DNA of 9,158 nucleotides from assembly GCA_900542505.1 (NCBI GenBank), contig UQNV01000059.1, forward strand, positions 1 through 9,158, written 5' to 3'. Positions 1 to 5,420 of the stretch are shown here, in pieces (the stretch's first letter is position 1; every line of letters begins with the position of its first letter). The position numbers and the translations under genes are program-made. The DNA is from an uncultured Alistipes sp. Its GTDB lineage: Bacteria; Bacteroidota; Bacteroidia; Bacteroidales; Rikenellaceae. The notes under the pieces were generated by a model that had not been told where the DNA came from, ran no database searches, and saw nothing but the letters and a program-made list of their open reading frames with translations.

Positions 1-4
1 GGAG

Positions 5-80
5 GGAAGGGCTCGTGCTCGGCTGCGAGGGGCAGCGAGGAAGGAGGAAGGGCTCGTGTTCGGCTGCGAAGGGCAGCGAG
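5..80. repeat. Two direct copies of a 35-bp hairpin-forming unit
   Basis: Positions 5-39 and 46-80 are the same 35-bp unit at a 41-bp period, differing at two positions (18/59 and 29/70). Each copy can fold on itself: in the first, GCTGC at 22-26 faces GCAGC at 32-36, extended by CTC/GAG across a one-base bulge. The array may continue beyond the left edge. Function unknown. Confidence 0.75.
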
Positions 81-149
81 CGCCGAGCGCATATCGTTGT
101 CCGGCTGTGATGGATGGCGGGCGATGAACGACCTTTTATAGTATAGTTC

Positions 150-392
150 GGCGCTCGGTCGGTGTTCCGGCTCGGGTCTGAGCTGTGGCTGCGGGCGAGG
201 CGACAGCTTTCCGGGCGGTAATCGGGTTGGAGGTTACGGGCTGGCGGGTGGTTGCTGTGTGCAGGCTTTGCCGACGAAGTCGGAGGCGGGAGGACCGGCG
301 GACGGGTTGTGGATACCGGGAGCGGCTGCGTGCGGCGGAGGTCGGCTCCAGTCCGGCGTTCGGTCGGGGTTCCGGCTCGGGTCTGGGTTGCG
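150..392. repeat. Diverged direct repeat, two copies 205 bp apart
   Basis: The segment at about 150-187 recurs at 355-392 with only a handful of mismatches; both copies contain TTCCGGCTCGGGTCTG. This suggests local duplication within the spacer. No coding or regulatory role is visible. Confidence 0.65.
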
Positions 393-554
393 GCTCCGTG
401 CCGAATTGTCGGACCGCGGGAAAGCGGCTCCGGGATGCGCGAAGCAAGGCGGGGTGGAGGCGGTGAGAACGGAGTACCCGCGAAGTTGCGGGATGTGCTG
501 GCGGGCCGCGGCAAAAGGGCGAAAGACGAAGGAGGGTAGGCGACGGGTACAACG

Positions 555-588
555 AAAAAACCCACCGTCGCATGACGGTGGGCTTTTT
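555..588 (-). terminator. Terminator of the rpsF-rpsR-rplI operon
   Basis: A perfect 9-bp stem (561-569 with 574-582) and a four-base loop are followed, on the minus strand, by six U residues (555-560). It lies 17 bp past the rplI stop codon. On the plus strand the stem is also followed by five T (584-588), so it could work in both directions. Confidence 0.93.
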
Positions 589-605
589 ATCGGACAGGTT
601 GTGCC

Positions 606-1046
606 TTATTCGGCTGCGACTACCGAGAACTTGATGGTAGCCTTTACCTCGCGGTGCAGCTTGGCGGTAGCCTCGTACTCGCCCACGGTCTTGATGGGCT
701 CGACGGCAATCACCTTGCGGTCCACCTCGATGCCTTTGGCTGCGAGCGCCTCGGCCAGGTCGGCAGCGGTTACCGTACCGAAGAGCTTGCCCTCCTCGGC
801 CTTCACGCTGAGCGTGAGCGGCAGGTTGGCGATGGTCTCGGCCAGAGCCTGGGCGTCGGCCAGAATCTTGGCGTCCTTGTGGGCGCGCTGCTTCAGGTTC
901 TCGGCGAGCACCTTCTTGGCGGCTGCGGTGGCAACCTTGGCGTAACCCTGGGGAATCAGGTAGTTGTTTGCGTAACCGGGCTTTACGTTCACGATGTCGT
1001 TGGCGTAGCCCAGATTCTCCATATCTTTAATCAGAATGACTTCCAT
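606..1046 (-). CDS. rplI: 50S ribosomal protein L9 (bL9)
   Basis: bL9 binds 23S rRNA domain V near the base of the L1 stalk and helps maintain reading frame. The 146-residue product is full length for the family. It starts MEVILIKDMENLGYANDIV and carries the N-domain signature VKPGYANNYLIPQG at about residues 21-34, followed by an Ala/Lys-rich connecting helix (roughly 40-75) and the C-terminal RNA-binding domain. It is the last gene of the operon, 19 bp after rpsR. An AGGAGG (1054-1059) sits seven bases before the ATG, which fixes the start and is notable in a phylum that rarely uses such sites. The gene ends with TAA just before a strong terminator. The identification is secure. Confidence 0.97.
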   Translation of the reverse strand: MEVILIKDMENLGYANDIVNVKPGYANNYLIPQGYAKVATAAAKKVLAENLKQRAHKDAKILADAQALAETIANLPLTLSVKAEEGKLFGTVTAADLAEALAAKGIEVDRKVIAVEPIKTVGEYEATAKLHREVKATIKFSVVAAE

Positions 1047-1065
1047 TGTCTCTCCTCCTCTTTAA

Positions 1066-1344
1066 TTATTTCATGCAATCGGTTACGAAGGGCAGGATGG
1101 CGAGATGACGGGCGCGCTTCACGGCCTGGGCCACCTTCTTCTGGAACTTCTGCGAAGTACCCGTCAGACGGCGGGGCAGAATCTTGCCCTGCTCGTTGAG
1201 GAACTTCTTCAGGAACTCACCGTCCTTGTAGTCCACGTACTTGATGCCGAGCTTCTTGAAACGGCAGTACTTCTTCTTCTTGACGTCTACCGTCACCGGG
1301 TTGAGGTAACGGATTTCCGATTGTGCCTTGTTCTCCTGTGCCAT
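1066..1344 (-). CDS. rpsR: 30S ribosomal protein S18 (bS18)
   Basis: bS18 pairs with bS6 on the platform of the 30S subunit. The 92-residue product has the family hallmarks: [16 protein letters not shown] (about 26-41), [13 protein letters not shown] (56-68) and the basic [13 protein letters not shown] helix (74-86). The start codon lies three bases past the rpsF stop, with no ssb or priB gene between them, as is usual in Bacteroidetes. AGGAGG at 1353-1358 lies inside the last codons of rpsF, eight bases before the ATG, so translation is probably coupled to rpsF. In Bacteroidetes ribosomes bS18 is one of the proteins that help hide the anti-SD tail, so a strong SD here may be regulatory. That last point is inference. 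Confidence 0.97.
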   Translation of the reverse strand: MAQENKAQSEIRYLNPVTVDVKKKKYCRFKKLGIKYVDYKDGEFLKKFLNEQGKILPRRLTGTSQKFQKKVAQAVKRARHLAILPFVTDCMK

Positions 1345-1347
1345 GGT

Positions 1348-1692
1348 TTACTCCTCCTGCTTGTTAGAAAGTTTTGCACGACGCTTAGCCGAGTACTCCA
1401 CGGCGTACTTGTCCTGCTTGAAAGTTAAGAAACGAATCACGCGCTCGTCGCGACGGTACTGCGTCTCGAGCGTGTTGATGAGCGAACCCTCACCGGTGAA
1501 CTCCATGAGGAAATAGAAACCGGTGGTCTTCTTCTGAATAGGGTAGGCGAGCTTCTTGAGGCCCCACGACTCCTTGTTCACAATCTGACCGCCGTTCTCG
1601 GTGATAACGCCCTGGAATTTGTCAGCTACCTCCTGTACCTGAGCATCGGACAGTACCGGCGTGACAATGAAAACGGTTTCGTAATTGTTCAT
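1348..1692 (-). CDS. rpsF: 30S ribosomal protein S6 (bS6)
   Basis: bS6 forms a heterodimer with bS18 on the 30S platform. The 114-residue product begins [16 protein letters not shown], continues with the family stretch [19 protein letters not shown] (about 43-61) and has [14 protein letters not shown] (about 79-92), ending in a short charged tail. It is the first gene of the operon. A promoter with both boxes lies about 40 bp upstream (1732-1762). The 5' leader is AT-rich (TAATTA at 1701-1706 and 1711-1716) and has no SD sequence, in contrast to the two genes behind it. I did not find an obvious S6:S18 autoregulatory RNA hairpin in the short leader. Confidence 0.97.
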   Translation of the reverse strand: MNNYETVFIVTPVLSDAQVQEVADKFQGVITENGGQIVNKESWGLKKLAYPIQKKTTGFYFLMEFTGEGSLINTLETQYRRDERVIRFLTFKQDKYAVEYSAKRRAKLSNKQEE

Positions 1693-1731
1693 GATGCTTG
1701 TAATTAAAATTAATTAGGCTTAAAGCGGGTG

Positions 1732-1762
1732 CAAAGATAACGAAAAAAGGAGATTGCGCAAA
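1732..1762 (-). promoter_or_regulatory. Bacteroidetes promoter for rpsF-rpsR-rplI
   Basis: On the minus strand, -7 box TATCTTTG (1732-1739) and -33 box TTTG (1759-1762) are separated by 19 bp, matching the consensus of the phylum's main sigma factor. Transcription should start near 1725, about 33 bases before the rpsF ATG. Confidence 0.88.
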
Positions 1763-1881
1763 GTATCGCTCCGATTTTTTTCGTTCGTGCGCTGATTTTC
1801 CGCCGTTTGGGGCGTGTGCCGGTGCTCGAACGGGGGCTTTGCGGGGCGGTGTGCCGAGCCGGGCCCGCTGTCCCGCAAAGC

Positions 1882-1910
1882 CGGAGCACCTCACGGAGCA
1901 CCTCACGGAG
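1882..1910. repeat. Tandem 12-bp repeat, 2.4 copies
   Basis: CGGAGCACCTCA occurs twice in tandem (1882-1893, 1894-1905), followed by CGGAG. It lies in the spacer of the 13-bp inverted repeat at 1856-1868/1925-1937. Function unknown. Confidence 0.85.
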
Positions 1911-2009
1911 TGTCGGCGCGCGGCGCGGGCCCGGCTCTGTTGCCGGACCGTTCATGCCGCACGGGAGCTGCCTCTCCTCCGCGGGCATTCCGCCGCTGCG
2001 GCGAACGAC

Positions 2010-2043
2010 GACGGGCATCCTCCTTTTGGGGAAGATGCCCGTC
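2010..2043 (-). terminator. Hairpin after the lipoprotein gene, possible terminator
   Basis: A perfect 10-bp stem (2010-2019 with 2034-2043) has an inner region that can pair further and a T-rich loop on the plus strand. It lies 34 bp past the stop of the minus-strand lipoprotein gene, where a terminator would be expected. There is no U-run after the stem, so it is not a textbook intrinsic terminator. It could protect the mRNA 3' end instead. Confidence 0.5.
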
Positions 2044-2077
2044 ATGAGGGGGCCGGTCGGCCTGTCGTACGGCGGGG

Positions 2078-3154
2078 CTATTTCTTCAGCTGAACGGTAA
2101 TTTCCGACGCCTTGAGAAGCAGCTCGGTGGTGACGCCGTCGGCCTCGAAGGCGACCTTGACGTTGTCGTCGAATGCGCCGGGACGGCCGTTCTGCTCGAC
2201 GTGGGCCACGGCCTCGTCGGCCGATGCGAACGTGCCGGTCACCTCACCGAAGTTGTCGACCGTGCAGGCCTCCTTGAAGGTGCCGAGGCCGAGCGTCTCG
2301 GCGCCCGTGGCGTACTGCTTCCAGATGGCGAGCTGCTGCGTGGCGTCGTAGGAGGAGCTCAGGTAGAGTTCGATGTCGGTAATCAGCGAGCCCTCGGCGT
2401 CGGCGTTGACATCGACGGTGAATTGGTTGCCCTGCAGGTCGCGTGCCGAGTCGAAGTAGACATAGATGTTGCCGAAGACGTTCATCTTGTTGCCGATGAT
2501 GTAGTGCTCCTGGGCGAAGGCCGCGTGGTCGCCGCCGAGCCAGCCCCGCATGACGGGGTAGTCGAGCGTCAGGTAGTTGTTCATCAGCGAGGCGGAGAAG
2601 AGTCCGTCCTCGAGCGAGAAGACGGCGTAGGCGTTGCCCGGGATGACTCCGAAGATGGTGTAGGAGTAGATGTCGTCCGTACCGTTGTTGTCGATGTTGG
2701 CAATGGTCTCGTCGATGGTCTGGAAGACGCCCGAGCCCGAGGCCTCGCGGTGCTTCGTGCCGAGGAACGAGCCGAGCTGCAGCGCATCGGCATTGGTGAG
2801 GAAGTATCTCCAGAGCGAGATTTCCGCCTCGGTGTTGTGCTTCTCGGCGAGGGCGTCAATCCGGCCCACGTTGCCGTAGCGGTCCTCGGTCACGGCGATG
2901 CGGAGCAGCACGCTGTCCTGGTCGGCCCATACGTAGCCCTTGAGTTCGAGGTCGGCTCCCGATGAGGAGGTCGTCGCATATTTCTCGCAGCTCGTGCGGA
3001 AGCTCTCGAAGTCGGTGTTGAGCTTGGCGGCAAGTGCCGGGGCGTCGAATTCGAGCCGGAACCCCTTGGTTCCGCCGGAGGACGAGTCGTCGGAGCAGCC
3101 GACAAAGGCCAGTGCGCCGAAAAGAAGCGCGGCAGCAAATGTTGATTTTTTCAT
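2078..3154 (-). CDS. Predicted lipoprotein with internal duplication
   Basis: I do not recognise a named family. The 358-residue product has a lipoprotein signal peptide: MKK, a hydrophobic stretch, and lipobox AFVGC with the lipidated Cys at residue 20, followed by SDDSSSGG, an acidic/Ser start typical of Bacteroidetes outer-membrane lipoproteins. I chose the second ATG because a longer frame starting at 3184 puts ten polar residues before the signal peptide. Two modules repeat at an offset of about 163-165 residues: LWRYFLTNADALQLGSF (114-130) matches IWKQYATGAETLGLGTF (277-293), and DETIANIDNNG (148-158) matches DEAVAHVEQNG (313-323). The gene is a single transcription unit. Its role is unknown; a surface or periplasmic-facing structural role is only a guess. 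Confidence 0.85.
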   Translation of the reverse strand: MKKSTFAAALLFGALAFVGCSDDSSSGGTKGFRLEFDAPALAAKLNTDFESFRTSCEKYATTSSSGADLELKGYVWADQDSVLLRIAVTEDRYGNVGRIDALAEKHNTEAEISLWRYFLTNADALQLGSFLGTKHREASGSGVFQTIDETIANIDNNGTDDIYSYTIFGVIPGNAYAVFSLEDGLFSASLMNNYLTLDYPVMRGWLGGDHAAFAQEHYIIGNKMNVFGNIYVYFDSARDLQGNQFTVDVNADAEGSLITDIELYLSSSYDATQQLAIWKQYATGAETLGLGTFKEACTVDNFGEVTGTFASADEAVAHVEQNGRPGAFDDNVKVAFEADGVTTELLLKASEITVQLKK

Positions 3155-3196
3155 GGATTGGGGATTTGAGTGTTTGTATATCAACTGTCGTCAGGG

Positions 3197-3204
3197 CAAA
3201 TATA
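3197..3204 (-). promoter_or_regulatory. -7 box upstream of the lipoprotein gene
   Basis: TATATTTG on the minus strand matches TAnnTTTG exactly and lies 42 bp before the chosen ATG. No good TTTG is present 19-21 bp further upstream, so the promoter is only half supported. Confidence 0.6.
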
Positions 3205-3373
3205 GCATAATAAGATTGAAAGTCGTGTTTTTCGGGTGCATTTTGTGGTGTGAAACGATATATGGATTTCTTTTCATGTACTTTTGTACAATGCCGTCCG
3301 AGCGCGAATCGCTCCCACGAGACCGTGCCGCTCGGTACTCTGCGGCGCGGTGTGCGGCGGGGTTGGGGCGCGA

Positions 3374-3405
3374 TTTGGAAATCTCATCCGCAGCACCTAT
3401 CTTTG
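3374..3405 (+). promoter_or_regulatory. Bacteroidetes promoter for the lysO pair
   Basis: -33 TTTG (3374-3377) and -7 TATCTTTG (3398-3405) are separated by 20 bp, a full match to the phylum consensus. The start point should be near 3412. The next convincing gene downstream is the first LysO half at 3717, so the transcript would have a leader of about 305 nt. Confidence 0.8.
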
Positions 3406-3411
3406 CGGCCC

Positions 3412-3716
3412 AAATCATTCGTCGAACCGGTCATGTATCGCCGCAAGGGACATATCTATTACGGTCGAAGGTGCGTTCTGGCACGCTCCTTCAGGGTGGT
3501 CCATGTCCACTGGTTCAGCGGTTTCATCTGACTGATACGTCTTGTTCCCGTCCGGCGCGTGATGCGCGGTGCGTGACGGGCCCTTCCGGGGTGCCTCTCC
3601 GGAGTGCGGCTGCGAACTTCCGGCCCGGCGGGCCGGAGCGGGGCGTGCTGTCCCGCGTCGTACCGGACTTCCGGGACGTTGTTCCGTATTGTCAAATACT
3701 CAAAGTCAGTCAGTTT
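3412..3716 (+). promoter_or_regulatory. Long structured 5' leader of the lysO pair
   Basis: The segment between the promoter and the first LysO gene is rich in hairpins: CCCGTC (3547-3552) with GACGGG (3575-3580) around an inner GCGC stem, a perfect 8-bp stem with a three-base loop (3619-3626 with 3630-3637), and directly after it a 6-bp stem (3638-3643 with 3651-3656, one G-U). There is no U-run, so no clear attenuator. A 32-codon open frame lies near its 5' end. It does not match the lysine riboswitch as far as I can judge. A regulatory leader is inference. Confidence 0.4.
3433..3531 (+). CDS. Possible 32-residue leader peptide
   Basis: This is the first ATG frame after the predicted transcription start at about 3412. 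It encodes a basic, aromatic-rich peptide (MYRRKGHIYYGRRC at the N-terminus, ending HWFSGFI). It has no lysine run that would suggest lysine-dependent attenuation and no SD sequence. Its codon use is not like the neighbouring core genes (AGG twice, CGA once). The opposite strand has an equally open 22-codon frame, which weakens the case. It may be chance. Confidence 0.22.
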   Translation: MYRRKGHIYYGRRCVLARSFRVVHVHWFSGFI

Positions 3717-3995
3717 ATGTTTTCCATACTTTTGTTTCTGATGTCGGGCATCGGCATCGGTTACCTGCTGCGCGGGCGGCGGGTGGTGGGCCTCGCCGGA
3801 CGGAGCATCCGCTTCGTCGTGCTGGCGCTGGTCTTTGTCATCGGTTTTTCGACTGGCTCCCACGGGGAGCTGCTTGGTCAGTTCGGTCAGTTCGGCCGTC
3901 AGGCGGTTGTCATTGCGGCTCTCGGCATTGCGGGGAGCTTTGCCGCCGCATGGGTGGCCGCACGGCTGCTTTTCGGGAAAGGAGGTGCGCGATGA
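3717..3995 (+). CDS. LysO family exporter, N-terminal half
   Basis: LysO (E. coli YbjE, DUF340) exports L-lysine across the inner membrane. This 92-residue product corresponds to the first third of the single-chain protein: a hydrophobic start MFSILLFLMSGIGIGYLLRG, a short basic loop, and two more membrane segments (about 32-45 and 63-85). The family's single-chain length is about 300 residues; here 92 and 204 residues are encoded by two genes overlapping by four bases (ATGA). Split LysO genes are, as I recall, common in Bacteroidetes, so this is a normal arrangement and not a frameshift. The ATG at 3717 was chosen because it starts the hydrophobic region; the longer frame upstream is not protein-like. 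The two products presumably assemble together. Confidence 0.85.
   Translation: MFSILLFLMSGIGIGYLLRGRRVVGLAGRSIRFVVLALVFVIGFSTGSHGELLGQFGQFGRQAVVIAALGIAGSFAAAWVAARLLFGKGGAR
3979..3986 (+). promoter_or_regulatory. Strong Shine-Dalgarno sequence of the second lysO gene
   Basis: AAGGAGGT sits five bases before the ATG at 3992, inside the last codons of the first lysO gene. Such a full match to the anti-SD is unusual in this phylum and, with the ATGA overlap, points to coupled translation of the two halves. Confidence 0.7.
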
Positions 3996-4606
3996 GGGAG
4001 AATCTTGCGATTTTCGGCTTCCTTGCGCTGGGACTTGTCGCCGGCATGACGGGGACGGCTCCCGCTGCGCTGGCCGCACCCGGACTGCCGCTCGTGCTGC
4101 TTTCGGGGCTGGTCTTCCTGGTGGGTATCACTCTGGGCGGCAACGGTGAGGTGCTCGCCTCGCTGCGGAGGCTCCGCTGGCAGATGCTGCTTCTGCCGCT
4201 CTTCACCATTGCGGGGACGCTGGCCTTTTCGTGCCTGGCGGTCTTCCTGGTGCACGACCTCGGGCTGGCCGACTGTCTTGCCGTGGGGAGCGGCTTCGGC
4301 TACTATTCCCTCTCGTCGGTGCTGATTGCCGAGCTCAAGGGCGGGGCGGCCGACGCCACGGCGCTGGCCACCGTGGCGCTGCTGGCCAACATCGTGCGCG
4401 AGATGGTCGCTCTGTTCGGTCTCCCGTGGTTCGCCCGCTTCGGAGGGCGGCTGGCCCCGATTTCCGTGGCGGGCATCAACTCGATGGATGTCTGCCTGCC
4501 GATGATTGTCCGCAATTCGGGCAGCGAGTTCATCCCGCTGGCCGTGCTTCACGGTGTGGCGCTCGAGGTGAGCGTGCCGGTGCTCATCAGCCTCTTCTGC
4601 CGGTAG
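3992..4606 (+). CDS. lysO: LysO family L-lysine exporter, C-terminal part
   Basis: This 204-residue integral membrane protein matches the conserved part of LysO (DUF340). Stretches I recognise against the E. coli protein are SGFGYYSLSS (about 100-109), the NIVREMVALFGLP segment (about 133-145) and INSMDVCLPMIVRNSGSEF (about 164-182) followed by VLHGVALEVSVPVLISLF. The Asp of SMD lies in the region where the family has an essential intramembrane acidic residue. At least five hydrophobic segments are visible. It overlaps the upstream half gene by four bases and is translated from a strong SD, so the pair should be made together. Lysine or a related basic amino acid or analogue is the likely substrate; specificity is inferred from the family. 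Confidence 0.9.
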   Translation: MRENLAIFGFLALGLVAGMTGTAPAALAAPGLPLVLLSGLVFLVGITLGGNGEVLASLRRLRWQMLLLPLFTIAGTLAFSCLAVFLVHDLGLADCLAVGSGFGYYSLSSVLIAELKGGAADATALATVALLANIVREMVALFGLPWFARFGGRLAPISVAGINSMDVCLPMIVRNSGSEFIPLAVLHGVALEVSVPVLISLFCR

Positions 4607-4684
4607 CGGCCCGGGGGCGGCCTTTTGCTCCGGCTGCGCCACGCACGGCTCACGCCTCCATCGGCAGCGGCCGCAAGGATGATG

Positions 4685-4717
4685 AAAAAGGGGAGCCTCG
4701 CCACGGCGAAGCTCCCC
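4685..4717 (-). terminator. Terminator of adk
   Basis: On the minus strand a 7-bp stem (4690-4696 with 4711-4717), one mismatch and a further 5-bp stem (4698-4702 with 4705-4709) are followed by five U residues (4685-4689). It lies 33 bp after the adk stop. It could also stop plus-strand transcription from lysO, but no T-run follows on that side. Confidence 0.88.
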
Positions 4718-4750
4718 CTGGGTCTCTGCTTCCGGACCGGTGCCGGGCGC

Positions 4751-5326
4751 TTACTTCAGGTTGTCGATGACGGCGGCGATGCGGTCGAAGACCTCGTCCA
4801 TCGTACCCACGCCGTCGACCGAGGCGTATTTGCCCTGTCCCGAGTAGTAGTCCGAGACGATGGCCGTCTGCTTGTGGTAGACGTCCAGACGGCCGCGGAT
4901 AACCTCCTCCGAGGCGTCGTCGGCGCGGCCCGAATCCTTGCCGCGCAGCAGGATACGCTTGACAAGCTCCTCCTCCGGTACGCGGATGTCAACCATGATG
5001 TCCACCTTGAGTCCGTTCTTGGCGAGGATTTTGTCGAACTCCTCGGCCTGGACCGTCGTGCGCGGGAACCCGTCGAAGATGCACCCCTTGGCATCGCGGT
5101 GCTCGGCCACGTAGTTGGCAATCATGTCGATGACAATCTGGTCGGGGGCCAGCTTGCCGGCCTTGATGTAGGACTCCATGCTGCGTCCCAGCTCGGTGCC
5201 GCGTGCGATTTCGCCGCGAATGACCTCGCCCGTCGAGACATGCTCGATGCCGTAGTGTTCCTTGAGGCGCTGGGCCTGAGTGCCCTTGCCGCAACCCGGC
5301 GCGCCGAATAAAACGATGTTTATCAT
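4751..5326 (-). CDS. adk: Adenylate kinase
   Basis: This cytoplasmic enzyme catalyses ATP + AMP to 2 ADP and keeps adenine nucleotides in balance. The 191-residue product has the P-loop GAPGCGKGTQ (8-17), the AMP-binding region STGEVIRGEI (31-40), the signature FDGFPRT (84-90) and the arginine-bearing segment RGKDSGRADD (128-137) that leads into a short lid and EEVIRGRLDVYHKQT (140-154). The lid lacks the zinc-binding cysteines and long insert of the large form, so this is the short type common in Bacteroidetes. It is a single transcription unit, with its own promoter upstream and terminator downstream, divergent from thiL. There is no SD before the ATG. Confidence 0.97.
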   Translation of the reverse strand: MINIVLFGAPGCGKGTQAQRLKEHYGIEHVSTGEVIRGEIARGTELGRSMESYIKAGKLAPDQIVIDMIANYVAEHRDAKGCIFDGFPRTTVQAEEFDKILAKNGLKVDIMVDIRVPEEELVKRILLRGKDSGRADDASEEVIRGRLDVYHKQTAIVSDYYSGQGKYASVDGVGTMDEVFDRIAAVIDNLK

Positions 5327-5355
5327 GAATTGAGCCGTTTATTTGATTAGCTGGA

Positions 5356-5388
5356 CAAAAATACGCTATTTTTTGTAGATACGCCAAA
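5356..5388 (-). promoter_or_regulatory. Promoter of adk
   Basis: On the minus strand, -7 box TATTTTTG (5356-5363) and -33 TTTG (5385-5388) are separated by 21 bp. The predicted start is about 20-25 bp before the adk ATG. The element overlaps the thiL promoter on the other strand. Confidence 0.82.
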
Positions 5389-5403
5389 GATTCGTTAGAT
5401 TTG
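5372..5403 (+). promoter_or_regulatory. Promoter of thiL
   Basis: -33 TTTG (5372-5375) and -7 TAGATTTG (5396-5403) are separated by 20 bp. The start point would be only about 10 bases before the thiL ATG, giving a very short A/T-rich leader with no SD. Confidence 0.82.
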
Positions 5404-5420
5404 TAAAAAAATTTATAATC

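Larger units (their letters stand above)
1..554. other. GC-rich, repeat-containing spacer without a convincing gene
   Basis: No frame here looks like protein: the open frames on both strands are rich in Arg, Pro, Gly and Ser, as expected from random GC-rich DNA, and match no family I recognise. The stretch holds two sets of imperfect direct repeats, listed separately, and ends at the terminator of the ribosomal protein operon. I see no Bacteroidetes-type promoter in it. It may contain the end of a transcript coming from beyond the left edge, but nothing supports that directly. Confidence 0.6.
1763..2077. other. GC-rich spacer with nested inverted repeats, no gene
   Basis: Nothing here resembles a gene on either strand. 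The spacer lies between the 3' end of the lipoprotein gene and the ribosomal operon promoter. It holds an 11-bp perfect inverted repeat (1835-1845 with 1872-1882), a 13-bp perfect inverted repeat (1856-1868 with 1925-1937), a tandem 12-bp repeat (1882-1910) and a hairpin at 2010-2043. The first two inverted repeats interlock, so both stems cannot form as a simple nested fold. Confidence 0.7.

Noticed and set aside
1693..1731. S6:S18-binding autoregulatory hairpin in the rpsF leader
   Set aside because: The leader is only about 33 bases of AT-rich sequence and does not show the expected hairpin with a CCG-bearing bulge.
3277..3290. TGTAC-TTTT-GTACA inverted repeat containing TACTTTTG, a possible plus-strand promoter
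   Set aside because: There is no -33 TTTG at the right distance and a far better promoter lies at 3374-3405. It may still be an operator, but nothing supports that.
3459..3527. 22-codon minus-strand frame (MKPLNQWTWTTLKERARTHL) opposite the possible leader peptide
   Set aside because: It reads plausibly as a small peptide, but I found no minus-strand promoter before it and no independent support. It is kept only as a reason to doubt the 32-codon plus-strand frame.
3412..3716. Lysine riboswitch in the lysO leader
   Set aside because: The stems I can see do not reproduce the five-helix junction or the conserved purine-rich loops of that class, and there is no terminator or masked SD at the end of the leader.
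3899..4642. Minus-strand open frame of 247 codons opposite the lysO genes
   Set aside because: It lies opposite a clear membrane-protein gene, and is rich in His, Gln, Arg and Glu as expected from the complement of hydrophobic codons. It has no promoter or family signature.
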